A stretch of 64,000 nucleotides of DNA from Bradyrhizobium sp. AUGA SZCCT0176 (GTDB lineage Bacteria; Pseudomonadota; Alphaproteobacteria; Rhizobiales; Xanthobacteraceae). Of the stretch, positions 20,112 to 30,040 are shown piece by piece. A program made the translations under genes and the position numbers. The stretch spans positions 310,001-374,000 of the forward strand of contig NZ_JAFCMB010000005.1 in assembly GCF_018130145.1 (NCBI RefSeq), read 5' to 3'. Positions within the stretch are counted from its first letter, which is position 1, and each line of letters starts with the position of its first letter. The notes beneath the pieces are model-generated. The model saw only the letters and a program-made list of their open reading frames with translations. It made no database searches and was not told where the DNA came from.

Positions 20112-20978
20112 CTACTCCGCCGCTGCGAGATGCCGCCGGACGAGCAGGGCGCCGCCGTCGAGGTCGCGGCCAACGAGGCGAGTGATCTCCGACGACCCGT
20201 CCCCGAGCAGCGCCCGATACGAGCTGATCTGGCGGGCGAACAGATTGTAGATCATGACGGCGGGTATAGCCGCCACCAGCCCGAGCGCCGTCGCCAGCAG
20301 CGCCTCGGCGATCCCCGGCGCGACCACCGCGAGATTGGTGGTTTGCGACTTCGAGATTCCGATAAAGCTGTTCATGATTCCCCACACCGTTCCGAACAGT
20401 CCGACAAAGGGGCCGGTCGATCCTATGGTTGCCAGCACGCCGGTGCCGAACCCGATGCGCCTGCTTGCCGCCGCCTCGATCTGCTGAAGCCGGGACGCAA
20501 CCCTGGTCTTGATCCCTTCCTTGTCCATTCGATCGGTGCTCAATTTCAGTTCCGCCATCGCGCCTTCGAGCAATTGGGCAACCGCCCCCTCGGGCACCTG
20601 CCGCACGGCGTCTTCCACGTTCCTGGCGCTCGCGAGTTCGCGCAAAGCGTTCTTCGCGTTGCGGCGCGCCTTGATCAGCTCGATCGTCTTCGACAGCCAA
20701 ACCGTCCAGGTCACCAGGGTCGCAAAAGCCAGACCGATCATCACGGCTTTGACGACGATGTCGGCCTGCATGAACATGCCCCAGGGGCTGAGATCGCGGG
20801 GCAGCAGCGCGGCCGCGATCGCGGTTCTGTCCACTCCATCCTGTGCCGACGCCGGAAGCGATGGGAACAAGAACGGCAGCGCAAGCAACGCGGCGCCGCG
20901 GCGAACCTTCGGGCCATCCAGAATTCCAACAAGGCCAAAGGGAAGGGCGTCGCGTCGAAGAGCTTTCCAGGATCGCAT
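20112..20978 (-). CDS. exbB: Biopolymer transport protein ExbB
   Basis: 288 residues from the ATG at 20978 with AGAGG upstream. The N-terminal segment MRSWKALRR...LPSLPASAQ looks like a cleavable signal peptide, which occurs in alphaproteobacterial ExbB. Three membrane segments follow (near VVKAVMIGLAFATLVTWTVW, LATIGSTGPFVGLFGTVWGI and ALLATALGLVAAIPAVMIYN) with the MotA/TolQ/ExbB signature. It is the first gene of exbB-exbD-tonB. The promoter 43 bases upstream contains the same palindrome as the receptor/mntR intergenic region. Confidence 0.95.
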   Translation of the reverse strand: MRSWKALRRDALPFGLVGILDGPKVRRGAALLALPFLFPSLPASAQDGVDRTAIAAALLPRDLSPWGMFMQADIVVKAVMIGLAFATLVTWTVWLSKTIELIKARRNAKNALRELASARNVEDAVRQVPEGAVAQLLEGAMAELKLSTDRMDKEGIKTRVASRLQQIEAAASRRIGFGTGVLATIGSTGPFVGLFGTVWGIMNSFIGISKSQTTNLAVVAPGIAEALLATALGLVAAIPAVMIYNLFARQISSYRALLGDGSSEITRLVGRDLDGGALLVRRHLAAAE

Positions 20979-21020
20979 CGGTTTTGCCTCTAAGGGGCTG
21001 GGAATTAACGTATTCACCCC

Positions 21021-21051
21021 ATTATGTAGCATCGCCTACGTCTTGGTGCAA
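21021..21051 (-). promoter_or_regulatory. exbB promoter with MntR-type operator (copy 2)
   Basis: On the minus strand, TTGCAC (21046-21051) and TACATA (21023-21028) are separated by 17 bases. The palindrome ATGTAG-CATCGC-CTACGT (21024-21041, plus-strand sense) fills the spacer and covers the -10, which is the classic position for a repressor. Both six-base half-sites are identical to copy 1 at 15422-15445. Confidence 0.7.
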
Positions 21052-21457
21052 ATGCTATAGCTTGCTGCCGCACCCTGCAGCGGCCGCGTCGGGAATGTTT
21101 GATCGGACGCGCGAGATTTCCGTCGCCAAGATCAAAAGGTAGGCACCTGCATGTCTCCGGATGTATAATTATCTACGATCAATTTAAGATTGATTCAGTG
21201 CGGCGAATCCGGCGCTCGGGCTGGGTGGCGTGACTCACGCGTCACTCTCCGGGGTTTGCAGGATCTGCGCGAAGTTTCTCGTGGGTTCGCGCGTCGCGCC
21301 GGCTGACTCTGCGGTGCCCACACGGGTGAGTCTGCGACCACTCCGGTTTCCCCGGTTTTTCTGCCGCAATTGTCAATTGCCGGGCTTGCCGCCGGTGGTG
21401 TAAAGCGGCGCTATCGGTGCCTGCTTCGTAGGCGCCGTTCCGCCCGGGAACCGCTTG
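21052..21457. other. Gene-free stretch upstream of ccmI
   Basis: No credible coding region. The segment near 21170-21200 is AT-rich and contains a small inverted repeat (ATCAAT-TTAAG-ATTGAT), which may belong to the ccmI promoter region. Nothing else was recognised. Confidence 0.4.
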
Positions 21458-22561
21458 ATGACGCTGTGGTTTGTGTTCGCGCTGATGACGGTCGCGGCGA
21501 TCTTTGCCGTGCTCTGGCCGTTGAGTCGCGGTTCGGCGGTGCAAGCCGGCGGCAGCGAGGCAGCCGTTTACAGGGACCAGCTCTCCGAGATCGATCGCGA
21601 TGTCGCCGCCGGCCTGATTGGGCCCTCGGAAGCGGAAGCCGCGCGCGTCGAGATCAGCCGTCGCTTGCTGGCGGCCGCGGATGGCAGGGATGACCTGCCG
21701 GCACAGGCGAACCTCGGGCTACGCCGGGCCTCGACCGTCCTGGCGCTGGTGGGGCTGCCGGTTGCGGCGGTTGCTTTCTACCTTTCGTTGGGATCGCCGC
21801 AGCTCGGTGATTTCCCGCTCGCCAGCCGCAGCCGCGCCCCCGACGTCAACCAGCCGATCGACAATCTGATCGCGCAGGTCGAGGCGCATCTGGAAAAAAA
21901 TCCGACCGACGGCCGCGGCTGGAGCGTGCTGGCCCCGGCATTGGCGCGGCTCGGCCGCTACGACGACGCGATCCGCGCGCTGCGCAATTCGATCACTTAC
22001 AATGGCGACAGCGCCGAGCGTCGGTCCGATCTCGGCGAAGCCCTGACCGGTTCGGCGGGCGGCGTCGTGACCTCGCTGGCCAAAGCCGAATTCGAACGTG
22101 CGGCGGCGCTGAACGCCGACGAGCCCAAAGCCGGCTATTTCCTCGGGCTTGCCGCCGAGCAGGATGGCCGTCGCACCGACGCCGCCGCGATCTGGCGCGC
22201 GATGCTGGCCAAGGCGCCGGCCGATGCGCCGTGGCGGCCGCTGGTTCAGGCCGCATTGGTGCGGGTCGGCGGTCCGGCGGCACCCGCGCTGTCGAATGAT
22301 GCGATGGCGGCGGCCAAGGACATGAACGAGGCCGACCGCGGCGCGATGATCCGCGGCATGGTCGACCGCCTTGCCACACGGCTGAAGCAGGACGGCGACG
22401 ATGTTGAGGGATGGTTGCGGCTGGTGCGGGCCTATATGGTGATGGGCGAGCGCGACAAGGCGGTGAGCGCGCTAGGCGATGCACGCCAGGCGGTTGCCAA
22501 CGATGCCGAACGCTTGCGCCAGCTCAATGAAGGCCTGAAGAATCTCGGGCTTGACGGATGA
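21458..22561 (+). CDS. ccmI: Cytochrome c biogenesis protein CcmI (CycH)
   Basis: 367 residues. ATG at 21458 preferred over the preceding in-frame TTG. Two membrane helices at the N-terminus ([20 protein letters not shown] and [19 protein letters not shown]) flank the heptad region [15 protein letters not shown] that binds CcmFH. A periplasmic TPR domain ([24 protein letters not shown]) follows. CcmI holds apocytochrome c for haem ligation. First gene of ccmI-ccmE-ccmF-ccmH, the rhizobial cycHJKL order. Confidence 0.95.
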   Translation: MTLWFVFALMTVAAIFAVLWPLSRGSAVQAGGSEAAVYRDQLSEIDRDVAAGLIGPSEAEAARVEISRRLLAAADGRDDLPAQANLGLRRASTVLALVGLPVAAVAFYLSLGSPQLGDFPLASRSRAPDVNQPIDNLIAQVEAHLEKNPTDGRGWSVLAPALARLGRYDDAIRALRNSITYNGDSAERRSDLGEALTGSAGGVVTSLAKAEFERAAALNADEPKAGYFLGLAAEQDGRRTDAAAIWRAMLAKAPADAPWRPLVQAALVRVGGPAAPALSNDAMAAAKDMNEADRGAMIRGMVDRLATRLKQDGDDVEGWLRLVRAYMVMGERDKAVSALGDARQAVANDAERLRQLNEGLKNLGLDG

Positions 22562-22595
22562 TGGAACCCATCATGCAGGGAACCAAAGGATTATC

Positions 22596-23081
22596 ATGAC
22601 GCGCAAGCAGCGGCGTTTGACCATGATCGGCGGTTCGCTCGCGGTGCTCGCGGTGGCGGCGGCGCTCGTGCTGAACGCGATGCGCGATTCCATCGTGTTC
22701 TTTTCCACCCCTTCGATGGCGGCCGAGAAGCAGATTCCGGCCGGCAAGCGCTTCCGCCTCGGCGGCCTGGTGCAGCCGGGATCGCTGGTGCGCGGCGACA
22801 ATCTGGCGGTGAATTTCAGCGTCGCCGACGGCGCCGCGAAGTTGCCCGTTGCCTACAAGGGAATCCTGCCCGACCTGTTCCGTGAAGGGCAGGGCGTCAT
22901 CGCCGAGGGCGCGATCGACGCAACAGGCGTGTTCAGGGCCGACACCGTGCTCGCCAAGCATGACGAGACCTACATGCCCAAGGACGTGGCCGACGCGCTG
23001 AAGAAGCAGGGGCACTGGAAGGACGATTATGGCGCCAAGCCGAGCGCTTCGGCGGCGCCCACGCAGGGGGCGCCTAAGTGA
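22596..23081 (+). CDS. ccmE: Haem chaperone CcmE (CycJ)
   Basis: 161 residues from the ATG at 22596. One N-terminal membrane anchor ([19 protein letters not shown]) and a periplasmic OB-fold domain. The haem-attaching His is at residue 122 in [10 protein letters not shown], the invariant motif. It receives haem from CcmC and hands it to CcmF. Its stop overlaps the ccmF GTG start by four bases. Confidence 0.96.
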   Translation: MTRKQRRLTMIGGSLAVLAVAAALVLNAMRDSIVFFSTPSMAAEKQIPAGKRFRLGGLVQPGSLVRGDNLAVNFSVADGAAKLPVAYKGILPDLFREGQGVIAEGAIDATGVFRADTVLAKHDETYMPKDVADALKKQGHWKDDYGAKPSASAAPTQGAPK

Positions 23082-25060
23082 TCGCGGAAGCCGGACATTA
23101 CGCGCTGGTGCTGGCGCTGGCGCTGTCGCTGATCCAGTCGACGGTGCCGATCGCCGGGGCGCGCTGGGGCGATGTCGCCTTGATGAATGTCGCGCGCTCC
23201 ACGGCGCTGGCGCAATTGCTGTTCGTGGCGGTGTCGTTCACGGCGCTGGTGATGCTCCATGTCGGTTCCGATTTCTCCGTCGCCAACGTGTTTGAGAATT
23301 CGCACTCGACCAAACCGCTGCTCTACAAGATCACCGGCGTCTGGGGTAATCACGAAGGCTCGATGCTGCTGTGGGTGGCGATCCTTGCGCTGTTCGGCGG
23401 TCTCGTCGCGGCCTTCGGCAACAATCTGCCGCTGTCGCTGCGCGCCCATGTGCTGGCGGTGCAGGGCTGGATCGCGGCCGCGTTCTATCTGTTCATCCTG
23501 ATGACCTCGAACCCGTTCCTGCGCATCGCCACCCCGCCGATCGAGGGCCGCGATCTCAATCCGGTGCTGCAGGACATCGGCCTCGCGGTGCATCCGCCGA
23601 TGCTCTATCTCGGCTATGTCGGATTCTCGATTTCGTTTTCGTTTGCGGTCGCAGCCCTTCTCGAAGGGCGGATCGATGCGGCCTGGGCGCGCTGGGTGCG
23701 GCCCTGGACGCTGGTAGCGTGGATATTCCTCACGCTCGGCATCGCGATGGGCTCGTACTGGGCCTATTACGAACTCGGCTGGGGCGGCTGGTGGTTCTGG
23801 GACCCGGTCGAGAATGCCTCGCTGATGCCGTGGCTCGCCGGTACCGCGCTGTTGCATTCCGCCGTTGTGATGGAAAAGCGCAATGCGCTGAAGGTCTGGA
23901 CCATACTGCTTTCGATCCTGACCTTCTCGCTGTCGCTGCTCGGCACCTTCCTGGTGCGATCGGGCGTGCTGACGTCAGTGCATGCGTTCGCGACCGACCC
24001 GACGCGCGGCGTTTTCATCCTGCTGATCCTTTGTTTTTTCATCGGCGGCAGTCTGACGCTGTATGCCTGGCGCGCATCGACGCTGAAGCAGGGCGGATTG
24101 TTCGCACCGATCTCGCGCGAAGGCGCGCTGGTGCTCAACAACCTGTTCCTGACCACGGCTTGCGCGACGGTGTTCGTCGGTACGCTGTATCCGCTGGCGC
24201 TGGAAGTTCTGACCGGCGACAAGATTTCGGTCGGCGCGCCGTTCTTCAATCTGACCTTCGGGCCGCTGTTCGTGCCGCTGATGATGGCGATGTCGTTCGG
24301 GCCGCTGCTGGCGTGGAAGCGCGGCGACCTGCTCGGCGCGGCGCAGCGGCTGACGGCCGCGGGCATCGCGGCGCTGGTCGCGATTGCCGTGGCGTATGCA
24401 TGGACCTATGGCGGCAGCACCTTTGCGCCGCTCGCGATCGGGCTTGCGATCTTCGTCATCGCCGGCGCGATGACTGATCTCGCCGAGCGCACGGCCTTGT
24501 TTCGCGCCCCCTTTGCGACCGCGATGCAACGCGCGCGGGGCTTGCCACGGGCGACCTGGGGCACCGCGTTCGCGCATGCCGGCGTCGGCGTGGCCCTGAT
24601 CGGGATCGTCTGCGAGACCACCTGGAACAGCGAATATATCGGCACCTTGAAGCCGAACGAGGTTGCCAGGGTTGCCGGTTACGAACTGAAGCTCGACGGC
24701 GTCACGCAGCGGCAGGGACCGAATTACCGCGAGATGATCGCGCAGTTCACAGTTCGTCTCGACGGCGAGAAGCTCAGCGTGATGACGCCGTCGAAGCGCA
24801 ATTTCACCACGCGGGGATCGTCGACCACCGAGGCCGCGCTGCTGACGCGCGGCGCCAGCCAGCTCTACATCTCGCTCGGCGAGAGCACCAACGAAGGCGC
24901 GGTCGCCGTGCGCATCTATCACAAGCCGCTGGTGCTGCTGATCTGGTGGGGCCCCGTGCTGATGGCGTTTGGCGGCATGCTGTCGCTGTCGGACCGGCGC
25001 CTGCGCGTCGGCGCGCCGAAGCCTGCGAAGGCTTCGCGGGCGTTGCAGGCCGCGGAGTGA
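23078..25060 (+). CDS. ccmF: Haem lyase subunit CcmF (CycK)
   Basis: 660 residues, with GTG start at 23078 inside the end of ccmE. A polytopic inner-membrane protein with the tryptophan-rich signature [13 protein letters not shown], the conserved [11 protein letters not shown] segment and a large periplasmic loop near the C-terminus. It transfers haem from CcmE to CXXCH motifs of apocytochromes together with CcmH and CcmI. Confidence 0.97.
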   Translation: MIAEAGHYALVLALALSLIQSTVPIAGARWGDVALMNVARSTALAQLLFVAVSFTALVMLHVGSDFSVANVFENSHSTKPLLYKITGVWGNHEGSMLLWVAILALFGGLVAAFGNNLPLSLRAHVLAVQGWIAAAFYLFILMTSNPFLRIATPPIEGRDLNPVLQDIGLAVHPPMLYLGYVGFSISFSFAVAALLEGRIDAAWARWVRPWTLVAWIFLTLGIAMGSYWAYYELGWGGWWFWDPVENASLMPWLAGTALLHSAVVMEKRNALKVWTILLSILTFSLSLLGTFLVRSGVLTSVHAFATDPTRGVFILLILCFFIGGSLTLYAWRASTLKQGGLFAPISREGALVLNNLFLTTACATVFVGTLYPLALEVLTGDKISVGAPFFNLTFGPLFVPLMMAMSFGPLLAWKRGDLLGAAQRLTAAGIAALVAIAVAYAWTYGGSTFAPLAIGLAIFVIAGAMTDLAERTALFRAPFATAMQRARGLPRATWGTAFAHAGVGVALIGIVCETTWNSEYIGTLKPNEVARVAGYELKLDGVTQRQGPNYREMIAQFTVRLDGEKLSVMTPSKRNFTTRGSSTTEAALLTRGASQLYISLGESTNEGAVAVRIYHKPLVLLIWWGPVLMAFGGMLSLSDRRLRVGAPKPAKASRALQAAE

Positions 25061-25064
25061 TCCA

Positions 25065-25565
25065 TTGAAAGCGCTCCTGGCCTGGGCATTTGCCGCGTTT
25101 CTCTTGATCGGATGCCCGGCGGCCTATGCCGTGCAGCCCGACGAGATCATGGCGGACCCGGGCAAGGAAGCCCGCGCGCGCGATCTGTCGCGCGAGCTGC
25201 GCTGCATGGTGTGTCAGAACCAGTCGATCGACGATTCCGAGGCGCCGCTGGCGCGCGACTTGCGGCTGTTGGTGCGCGAGCGGATTGCGGCCGGCGACAG
25301 CAATACGCAGGTGATCGATTTCCTGGTGGCGCGCTACGGCGAATTCGTGCTGCTGCGGCCGCGGTTCAACCCGCATACGCTGGTGCTGTGGCTGTTGCCG
25401 CCGCTGGCGCTCGGGGGTGGCGGACTGGCGCTATGGATCTACAGCCGGCGCCGTTCGAAATTCCCGGGCACGAGAGATGAGGGTCTGCTCAAGCTGACTG
25501 CCGAGGAAGAGGCCCGCCTGGAGCGGCTGATCGCCAAGGAAACGTCGCCGGAAAAGCCGGCCTAA
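25065..25565 (+). CDS. ccmH: Cytochrome c maturation protein CcmH (CycL)
   Basis: 166 residues. The start is TTG at 25065, placed by GGAG (25054-25057) eight bases upstream; it yields a clean signal peptide MKALLAWAFAAFLLIGCPAAYA. The redox pair is in LRCMVCQNQSI, followed by DSEAPLARDLR, and one C-terminal membrane helix (LVLWLLPPLALGGGGLALWIY) anchors the protein. It reduces apocytochrome cysteines before haem attachment. It begins four bases after ccmF. Confidence 0.95.
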   Translation: MKALLAWAFAAFLLIGCPAAYAVQPDEIMADPGKEARARDLSRELRCMVCQNQSIDDSEAPLARDLRLLVRERIAAGDSNTQVIDFLVARYGEFVLLRPRFNPHTLVLWLLPPLALGGGGLALWIYSRRRSKFPGTRDEGLLKLTAEEEARLERLIAKETSPEKPA

Positions 25566-25645
25566 GCCTGTGCCGATTGCAAGCCGGCCGGTTCCGCCGT
25601 TACATTGCGCCGTCAAAAACAACATCGCCCAGGGGGAATCCGGAC

Positions 25646-26167
25646 ATGGCATTTTCGCTCTACGACGCCAGCGTGGCGAACTATCTGCAAACCCTCGGTG
25701 CCGTCAGCGGCTTTCTCGACCGCGCGCTGAGCCATTTTGAAGAGAACAACATCGATCCGGAAGCGATCGTCGAGACGCGGCTGGCTGCGGACATGCTGCC
25801 GTTCCGCTTCCAGATCATTTCCGTCGTCCAGCATTCCCGCGGCGCCATCGAAGGCGTGCAGCAGGGCCTCTTCAATCCGCCGTCGTTCAAGACCCCGTTC
25901 AACTTCGCCGGATTGCAGGCGCATGTGACGCAGGCCCGCGAGGCCTTGTCGGCGCTGACGCCGGAGGCGGTCAATGCGCTCGGCGGCAAGGACGTCATCT
26001 TCGCGCTCGGCGACCGCAAATTGCCGTTCACGGCCGAAGGCTTCCTGATGTCGTTCTCGCTGCCGAATTTCTATTTCCACGCCACCACCGCCTACGACAT
26101 CCTGCGCACCAACGGCGTTCCGCTCGGCAAACGGGATTTTATGGGACGCTTGAAGTTGAAGACCTGA
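25646..26167 (+). CDS. DUF1993-family protein
   Basis: 173 residues from the ATG at 25646, preceded by AGGGGGAA. Recognisable DUF1993 features are FSLYDASVANYLQTLGAVSGFLDRA near the start, the RLAADMLPFRFQI block, and FLMSFSLPNFYFHATTAYDILR with the C-terminal ...GxxLGKRDFMG. The fold is a DinB-like four-helix bundle. The biochemical role of the family is unknown. 80 bases downstream of ccmH, possibly separately transcribed. Confidence 0.88.
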   Translation: MAFSLYDASVANYLQTLGAVSGFLDRALSHFEENNIDPEAIVETRLAADMLPFRFQIISVVQHSRGAIEGVQQGLFNPPSFKTPFNFAGLQAHVTQAREALSALTPEAVNALGGKDVIFALGDRKLPFTAEGFLMSFSLPNFYFHATTAYDILRTNGVPLGKRDFMGRLKLKT

Positions 26168-26175
26168 GGGCTGGT

Positions 26176-26691
26176 CTATCCCCACAGGGTCTTCCAAACC
26201 GCCGTGCCGAGAATGCCGACGTTGAGGTAGATCGTCGACGACATGCCGAAGGCGCGATAGAGCGGATGGATCCGGTATCCGACCCAGAACGCAAATCGCA
26301 TGACGAAGAACACGATGGCGGCGGCGGCAACGACCTTGGTCTGCCCGGCCGTCAGCGTGACGCTGAGGGCGAGCGTGCCCGCCAGAAACAGCACGTATTG
26401 CTGAAGCGTGTTGTCGAGCACCCGGCCGTTGATCTCGGTCGCGGCGTCTTCCTTGTGCAGCGTTGGATCGATGGCTTCGCTGAGAAACCGGTTGTTGCCG
26501 ACGGTGATGATGCCGACCAGCAGCGGGATCGCCGCAAACGCATTGGCCTTCAGGGTGAAGGCGAGCCGGCTGGCAACATCTGTGAGGGCTGCGGTATCCG
26601 GCCAAAGCCGGTAGATGCCGGCAACCGCCAGCACCATCGTCAAAACACCGCTCGCGGCTCCGATCGCAACGGTCTTCTGTTCGCGTGTCAC
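26176..26691 (-). CDS. MAPEG-family membrane protein
   Basis: 171 residues with four membrane helices. The pattern NNRFLSEAIDP...RVLDNTLQQYVLFLAGTLAL and FVMRFAFWVGYRIHPLYRAFGM matches the MAPEG family (membrane-associated proteins of eicosanoid and glutathione metabolism), which includes glutathione transferases. Enzymatic activity is unproven. It is downstream of another small membrane gene on the same strand and tail to tail with the DUF1993 gene. Confidence 0.82.
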   Translation of the reverse strand: MTREQKTVAIGAASGVLTMVLAVAGIYRLWPDTAALTDVASRLAFTLKANAFAAIPLLVGIITVGNNRFLSEAIDPTLHKEDAATEINGRVLDNTLQQYVLFLAGTLALSVTLTAGQTKVVAAAAIVFFVMRFAFWVGYRIHPLYRAFGMSSTIYLNVGILGTAVWKTLWG

Positions 26692-26734
26692 GTCCAGCTC
26701 CTTAATCTTTCAAATGGATACGAAATGATCTTGT

Positions 26735-27148
26735 TCAGGCCCGGGCATGTCCGGTTATCGGGGCCGCGATGGTGCTCGCGGCAATCAATTGCAGCACCAC
26801 GAACAGCCCGTGCAGCGCCGTCGTCACATAGCCGACGACCAGCATGTCCGCGGCGACGAAGAGTTGCCAGAATACCAGATTGGAGGTGCCGAGCAGGACG
26901 TGAATCGCCACGGCGGTGAGATGCCAGGCGCGCGATGGTTCGGCGCGCCACATCTGAATGCCCATCAGGAAGGCCAGCCCGTGCGCCTCGATGAAGCCGA
27001 GACCGGAATAGGGCGCGGCCGCGACGATTTTGGCGACGGGCCCGCTTGCGAAAAAGATGCCGAGCACGTCGCTGTAGAAGCCGCCGGCCGAAGCGGCAAG
27101 CAGGAAGAGGGCGTTGATGCGAAGCAGCGTTTGCCGTGATGCGGTCAT
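26735..27148 (-). CDS. Four-helix membrane protein under TetR control
   Basis: 137 residues from the ATG at 27148. Hydrophobic helices at roughly residues 7-27, 50-68, 75-98 and 103-128. No catalytic motif or family was recognised; the sequence ends ITGHARA. Its start is 164 bases from a divergent TetR gene, with three AGTG/CACT palindromes between them, so it is the likely regulated target together with the downstream MAPEG gene. Confidence 0.75.
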   Translation of the reverse strand: MTASRQTLLRINALFLLAASAGGFYSDVLGIFFASGPVAKIVAAAPYSGLGFIEAHGLAFLMGIQMWRAEPSRAWHLTAVAIHVLLGTSNLVFWQLFVAADMLVVGYVTTALHGLFVVLQLIAASTIAAPITGHARA

Positions 27149-27219
27149 CGTGATCTCCGTTTCCTGGCAAGTATCGCGGGCGGCGGCGCCTCGGCGCACT
27201 TGCGTAACGACGACGAAGA

Positions 27220-27281
27220 GTATAGTGCGTACTATACATCGGAGTAAAGTGGGCACTATATAAAAAGATAGTGATCACTAT
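27220..27281. promoter_or_regulatory. Cluster of three TetR-type operators
   Basis: Three related palindromes in the divergent intergenic region: GTATAGT-GCGT-ACTATAC (27220-27237, 7-bp perfect arms), AAGTGGGCACTATA (27247-27260, imperfect) and ATAGTGATCACTAT (27268-27281, perfect 14-bp palindrome). All share an ATAGTG/CACTAT-like half-site. The spacing between centres is about 21-25 bases, near two helical turns, which suggests cooperative binding of the adjacent TetR protein. Confidence 0.75.
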
Positions 27282-27312
27282 ACTTTTTGGAAAAGCGGGA
27301 ATTTTCAAAGTC

Positions 27313-28032
27313 ATGGATCAAAAACCGGCCCGAAAATCCCGCCTGTCGCTGGCCGATCTCGAACGCGAGACCGAAAAATTCCTCACACCGGCCACGGCCA
27401 AGGAGAAGGCGATCATCGATGCCGCGGTCGCCCTGATCGGCGAGCGCGGCGTCGACGGCGCGACGACGGCCGAGATCGCGCGGCGCGCAGGGGTCACCGA
27501 GAAGACGATGTTTCGTTACTTCCCCTCAAAGAACGATCTGGTCCGGCGCGTGCTGTTTCCGATCATGCTGCAGCGAGGCCTGACGCGGCAGTGGGAGACG
27601 CGCGAAAAGCAGATCAAGGCGAGGGCCCCGAGCCTGAAGGACTGGTTCATCGCGGCCGCCAGCGAGGAGATGGCGATGGTGGTCAAGAACCCGGGAATCG
27701 CCCGCACCGTCACCGCGGAGATGATTCAGAACGACGACATCAGAGGCGCGATGGCCGAGCTGTGGCAGCGGCATATCTGGGAACCCATGCTCGAAAGCCT
27801 GGACAACCTGCGCGCCGACGGCAGGCTCCGCAGCGATGTCGATGTCGAGGTGCTGGCCCGCGCCGTGCACTGCATGCATGTCGGGTATTTCCTGACGCGC
27901 TGTGTGTTCGCCCCCGACCGCAAGTGGGACGACGCCAGCGAAATCGAGAAGATGGCGGATATCCTGGCCAATGGCGCGAGCAGCAAATCCGGGAATAAGT
28001 CCAGAAAATCCAGTAAATCCAAGGGCGGTTAG
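27313..28032 (+). CDS. TetR-family transcriptional regulator
   Basis: 239 residues from the ATG at 27313. The N-terminal DNA-binding domain has the classic helix-turn-helix GATTAEIARRAGVTEKTMFRYFPSKNDLV. The C-terminal ligand domain has no assignable ligand. The tail is Ser/Lys-rich (SSKSGNKSRKSSKSKGG), which is unusual and probably disordered. It is divergent from the four-helix membrane gene and probably represses both itself and that gene through the palindromes in between. Confidence 0.93.
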   Translation: MDQKPARKSRLSLADLERETEKFLTPATAKEKAIIDAAVALIGERGVDGATTAEIARRAGVTEKTMFRYFPSKNDLVRRVLFPIMLQRGLTRQWETREKQIKARAPSLKDWFIAAASEEMAMVVKNPGIARTVTAEMIQNDDIRGAMAELWQRHIWEPMLESLDNLRADGRLRSDVDVEVLARAVHCMHVGYFLTRCVFAPDRKWDDASEIEKMADILANGASSKSGNKSRKSSKSKGG

Positions 28033-28261
28033 CAGCGCCATTTGCAGCAAATGAGGGGGCCGCAACGCCCCTCAAAACGCCACTTTCGGCCGGCGCTAAG
28101 CCCTTGGATTGCCTGCGCTAAACTGCCGCAGCCATAACCGCCTCCATTACAAAAGTTTAATTCCCTCGCCAGCGCGCGGTAAGGCGCCAGACCCCATCTT
28201 CCGTCCTGTCAGGTGCCCAGCCCCCCGCACCGTCGAATTCTGGATCTGGAGATTTCCCAAA

Positions 28262-29866
28262 ATGACTGAACGTCCCGTCGATCTGTCCTCGCTTCCGTCC
28301 TATGGCGCCCCGCGCCGTCAGCTTTTCTCGGCGCGCAAATTCGCGCTGATGGCGTCCGTCGTCGCCGGCCTCGGCGCCGCGGTTTATGGTTTCAGCCCTT
28401 CGTCGGGCCCGGTCGATGTGTTCACCAGCGCGGCGCACGCGCAGGTCAACAACGAAGTCCGCAAGGTTGAGCGGCCGATCGGCTTTGCCGACATCGTCGA
28501 ACGCGTGAAGCCGTCGGTGATTTCGGTCAAGATCAACATCGCCGAGAAGGTTGCCAGCAAGGACAAGGACGACAGCGCCAACCGGGACGACGATTCGCCG
28601 TTCCAGCCGGGCTCGCCGATGGAGCGCTTCTTCCGCCGCTTCGGTGGACCGGATGGTTTGCCGCCCGGCCTGCGCGGTAACCCGCGTGGCGGCCGTGGCC
28701 CGGTGACCGGCCAGGGCTCCGGCTTCTTCATCTCGCCTGACGGTTATGCCGTGACCAACAATCACGTCGTCGACGGCGCCGACAAGGTCGAAGTCACGAT
28801 GGACGACGGCAAGAGCTACTCCGCCAAGGTGATCGGCACCGATCCGCGCACCGACCTCGCGCTGATCAAGGTCGCCGGCCGCACCGACTTCCCGTTCGCA
28901 AAGCTGTCCGACTCCAAGCCGCGGATCGGCGACTGGGTGCTCGCGGTCGGTAATCCGTTCGGCCTCGGCGGAACCGTGACCGCCGGCATCGTCTCGGCCT
29001 CCGGCCGCGACATCGGCAACGGTCCGTATGACGATTTCATCCAGATCGACGCGCCCGTGAACAAGGGCAACTCGGGTGGACCGGCATTCGATACCGCCGG
29101 CGAGGTGATGGGCGTCAACACCGCGATCTATTCGCCGTCCGGCGGCAGCGTCGGCATCGCGTTCTCGATTCCCGCCTCGACGGTAAAAAGCGTGGTCGCC
29201 CAGCTCAAGGACAAGGGCTCGGTCGCCCGCGGCTGGATCGGCGTCCAGATCCAGCCCGTGACTTCGGATATCGCCGACAGCCTCGGCCTGAAAAAGGCGG
29301 AAGGCGCGCTGGTGGCGGAACCGCAGGCCAATGGTCCGGCGGCCAAGGCCGGCATCGAATCCGGCGACGTCATCACCGCTGTCAACGGCGAAACGGTCAA
29401 GGACGCGCGCGAACTCGCCCGAACCATCGGCGGATTGGCGCCGGGAGCCGCGGTTAAGCTCAACGTGCTGCACAAGGGTGCGGACAAGGTCGTCAATCTC
29501 ACGCTCGGCCAGTTGCCGAACACCGTTGAGGCCAAGGCCAGCATCGACGACGGCGACAAGGCCAAGCCGAACAAGGGAACCGACGTGCCGAAGCTCGGCA
29601 TGACGGTTGCCCCCGCCAACAGCGTGGCCGGCGCCGGCAAGGAAGGCGTCGTGGTCACCGAGGTCGACCCGAAGAGTGCGGCGGCCGAGCGCGGCTTCAA
29701 GGAAGGCGATGTGATCCTGGAAGTGGCCGGCAAGAGCGTCGCTACCGCTGGCGAAGTGCGTGATGCGATCAACGCGGCGCGCACCGACAACAAGAGCAGC
29801 GTTCTCATGCGCGTGAAGAGCGGCGGTTCGTCGCGGTTCGTGGCAGTGCCGGTAGCGAAGGGTTAA
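28262..29866 (+). CDS. degP: Periplasmic Do/DegP-type serine protease-chaperone
   Basis: 534 residues from the ATG at 28262, with GGAG upstream; the frame stays open further upstream but without signal-like sequence. An N-terminal signal anchor (FALMASVVAGLGAAVYGFS) is followed by the trypsin-like domain with His in TNNHVV, Asp in RTDLALIKV and Ser in GNSGGPAF. Two PDZ domains follow (about 300-395 and 420-530). It degrades or refolds misfolded envelope proteins. A GRGGRGP-type Gly/Arg-rich loop precedes the catalytic His. Followed by a response regulator 340 bases downstream. Confidence 0.95.
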   Translation: MTERPVDLSSLPSYGAPRRQLFSARKFALMASVVAGLGAAVYGFSPSSGPVDVFTSAAHAQVNNEVRKVERPIGFADIVERVKPSVISVKINIAEKVASKDKDDSANRDDDSPFQPGSPMERFFRRFGGPDGLPPGLRGNPRGGRGPVTGQGSGFFISPDGYAVTNNHVVDGADKVEVTMDDGKSYSAKVIGTDPRTDLALIKVAGRTDFPFAKLSDSKPRIGDWVLAVGNPFGLGGTVTAGIVSASGRDIGNGPYDDFIQIDAPVNKGNSGGPAFDTAGEVMGVNTAIYSPSGGSVGIAFSIPASTVKSVVAQLKDKGSVARGWIGVQIQPVTSDIADSLGLKKAEGALVAEPQANGPAAKAGIESGDVITAVNGETVKDARELARTIGGLAPGAAVKLNVLHKGADKVVNLTLGQLPNTVEAKASIDDGDKAKPNKGTDVPKLGMTVAPANSVAGAGKEGVVVTEVDPKSAAAERGFKEGDVILEVAGKSVATAGEVRDAINAARTDNKSSVLMRVKSGGSSRFVAVPVAKG

Positions 29867-30040
29867 ATACGAGATGGAGGGTTTCGCCGGCAACAGTCGC
29901 CCCCGCCGACGGCTCCTTCCGGGGAGCGGGTGCAAAACTCGCTCCCTCCAGCTACCTTTCGATGGAATACGCCCCCCTCTGTCGGAAGGGAAAAGGGCGG
30001 CGGGGTCCCCCAGCCTCGCCGCCCGCTTTTTCTACACGAA

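Noticed and set aside
28157..29935. 592-codon minus-strand frame
   Set aside because: Antisense to degP, whose catalytic triad and PDZ domains are unmistakable.
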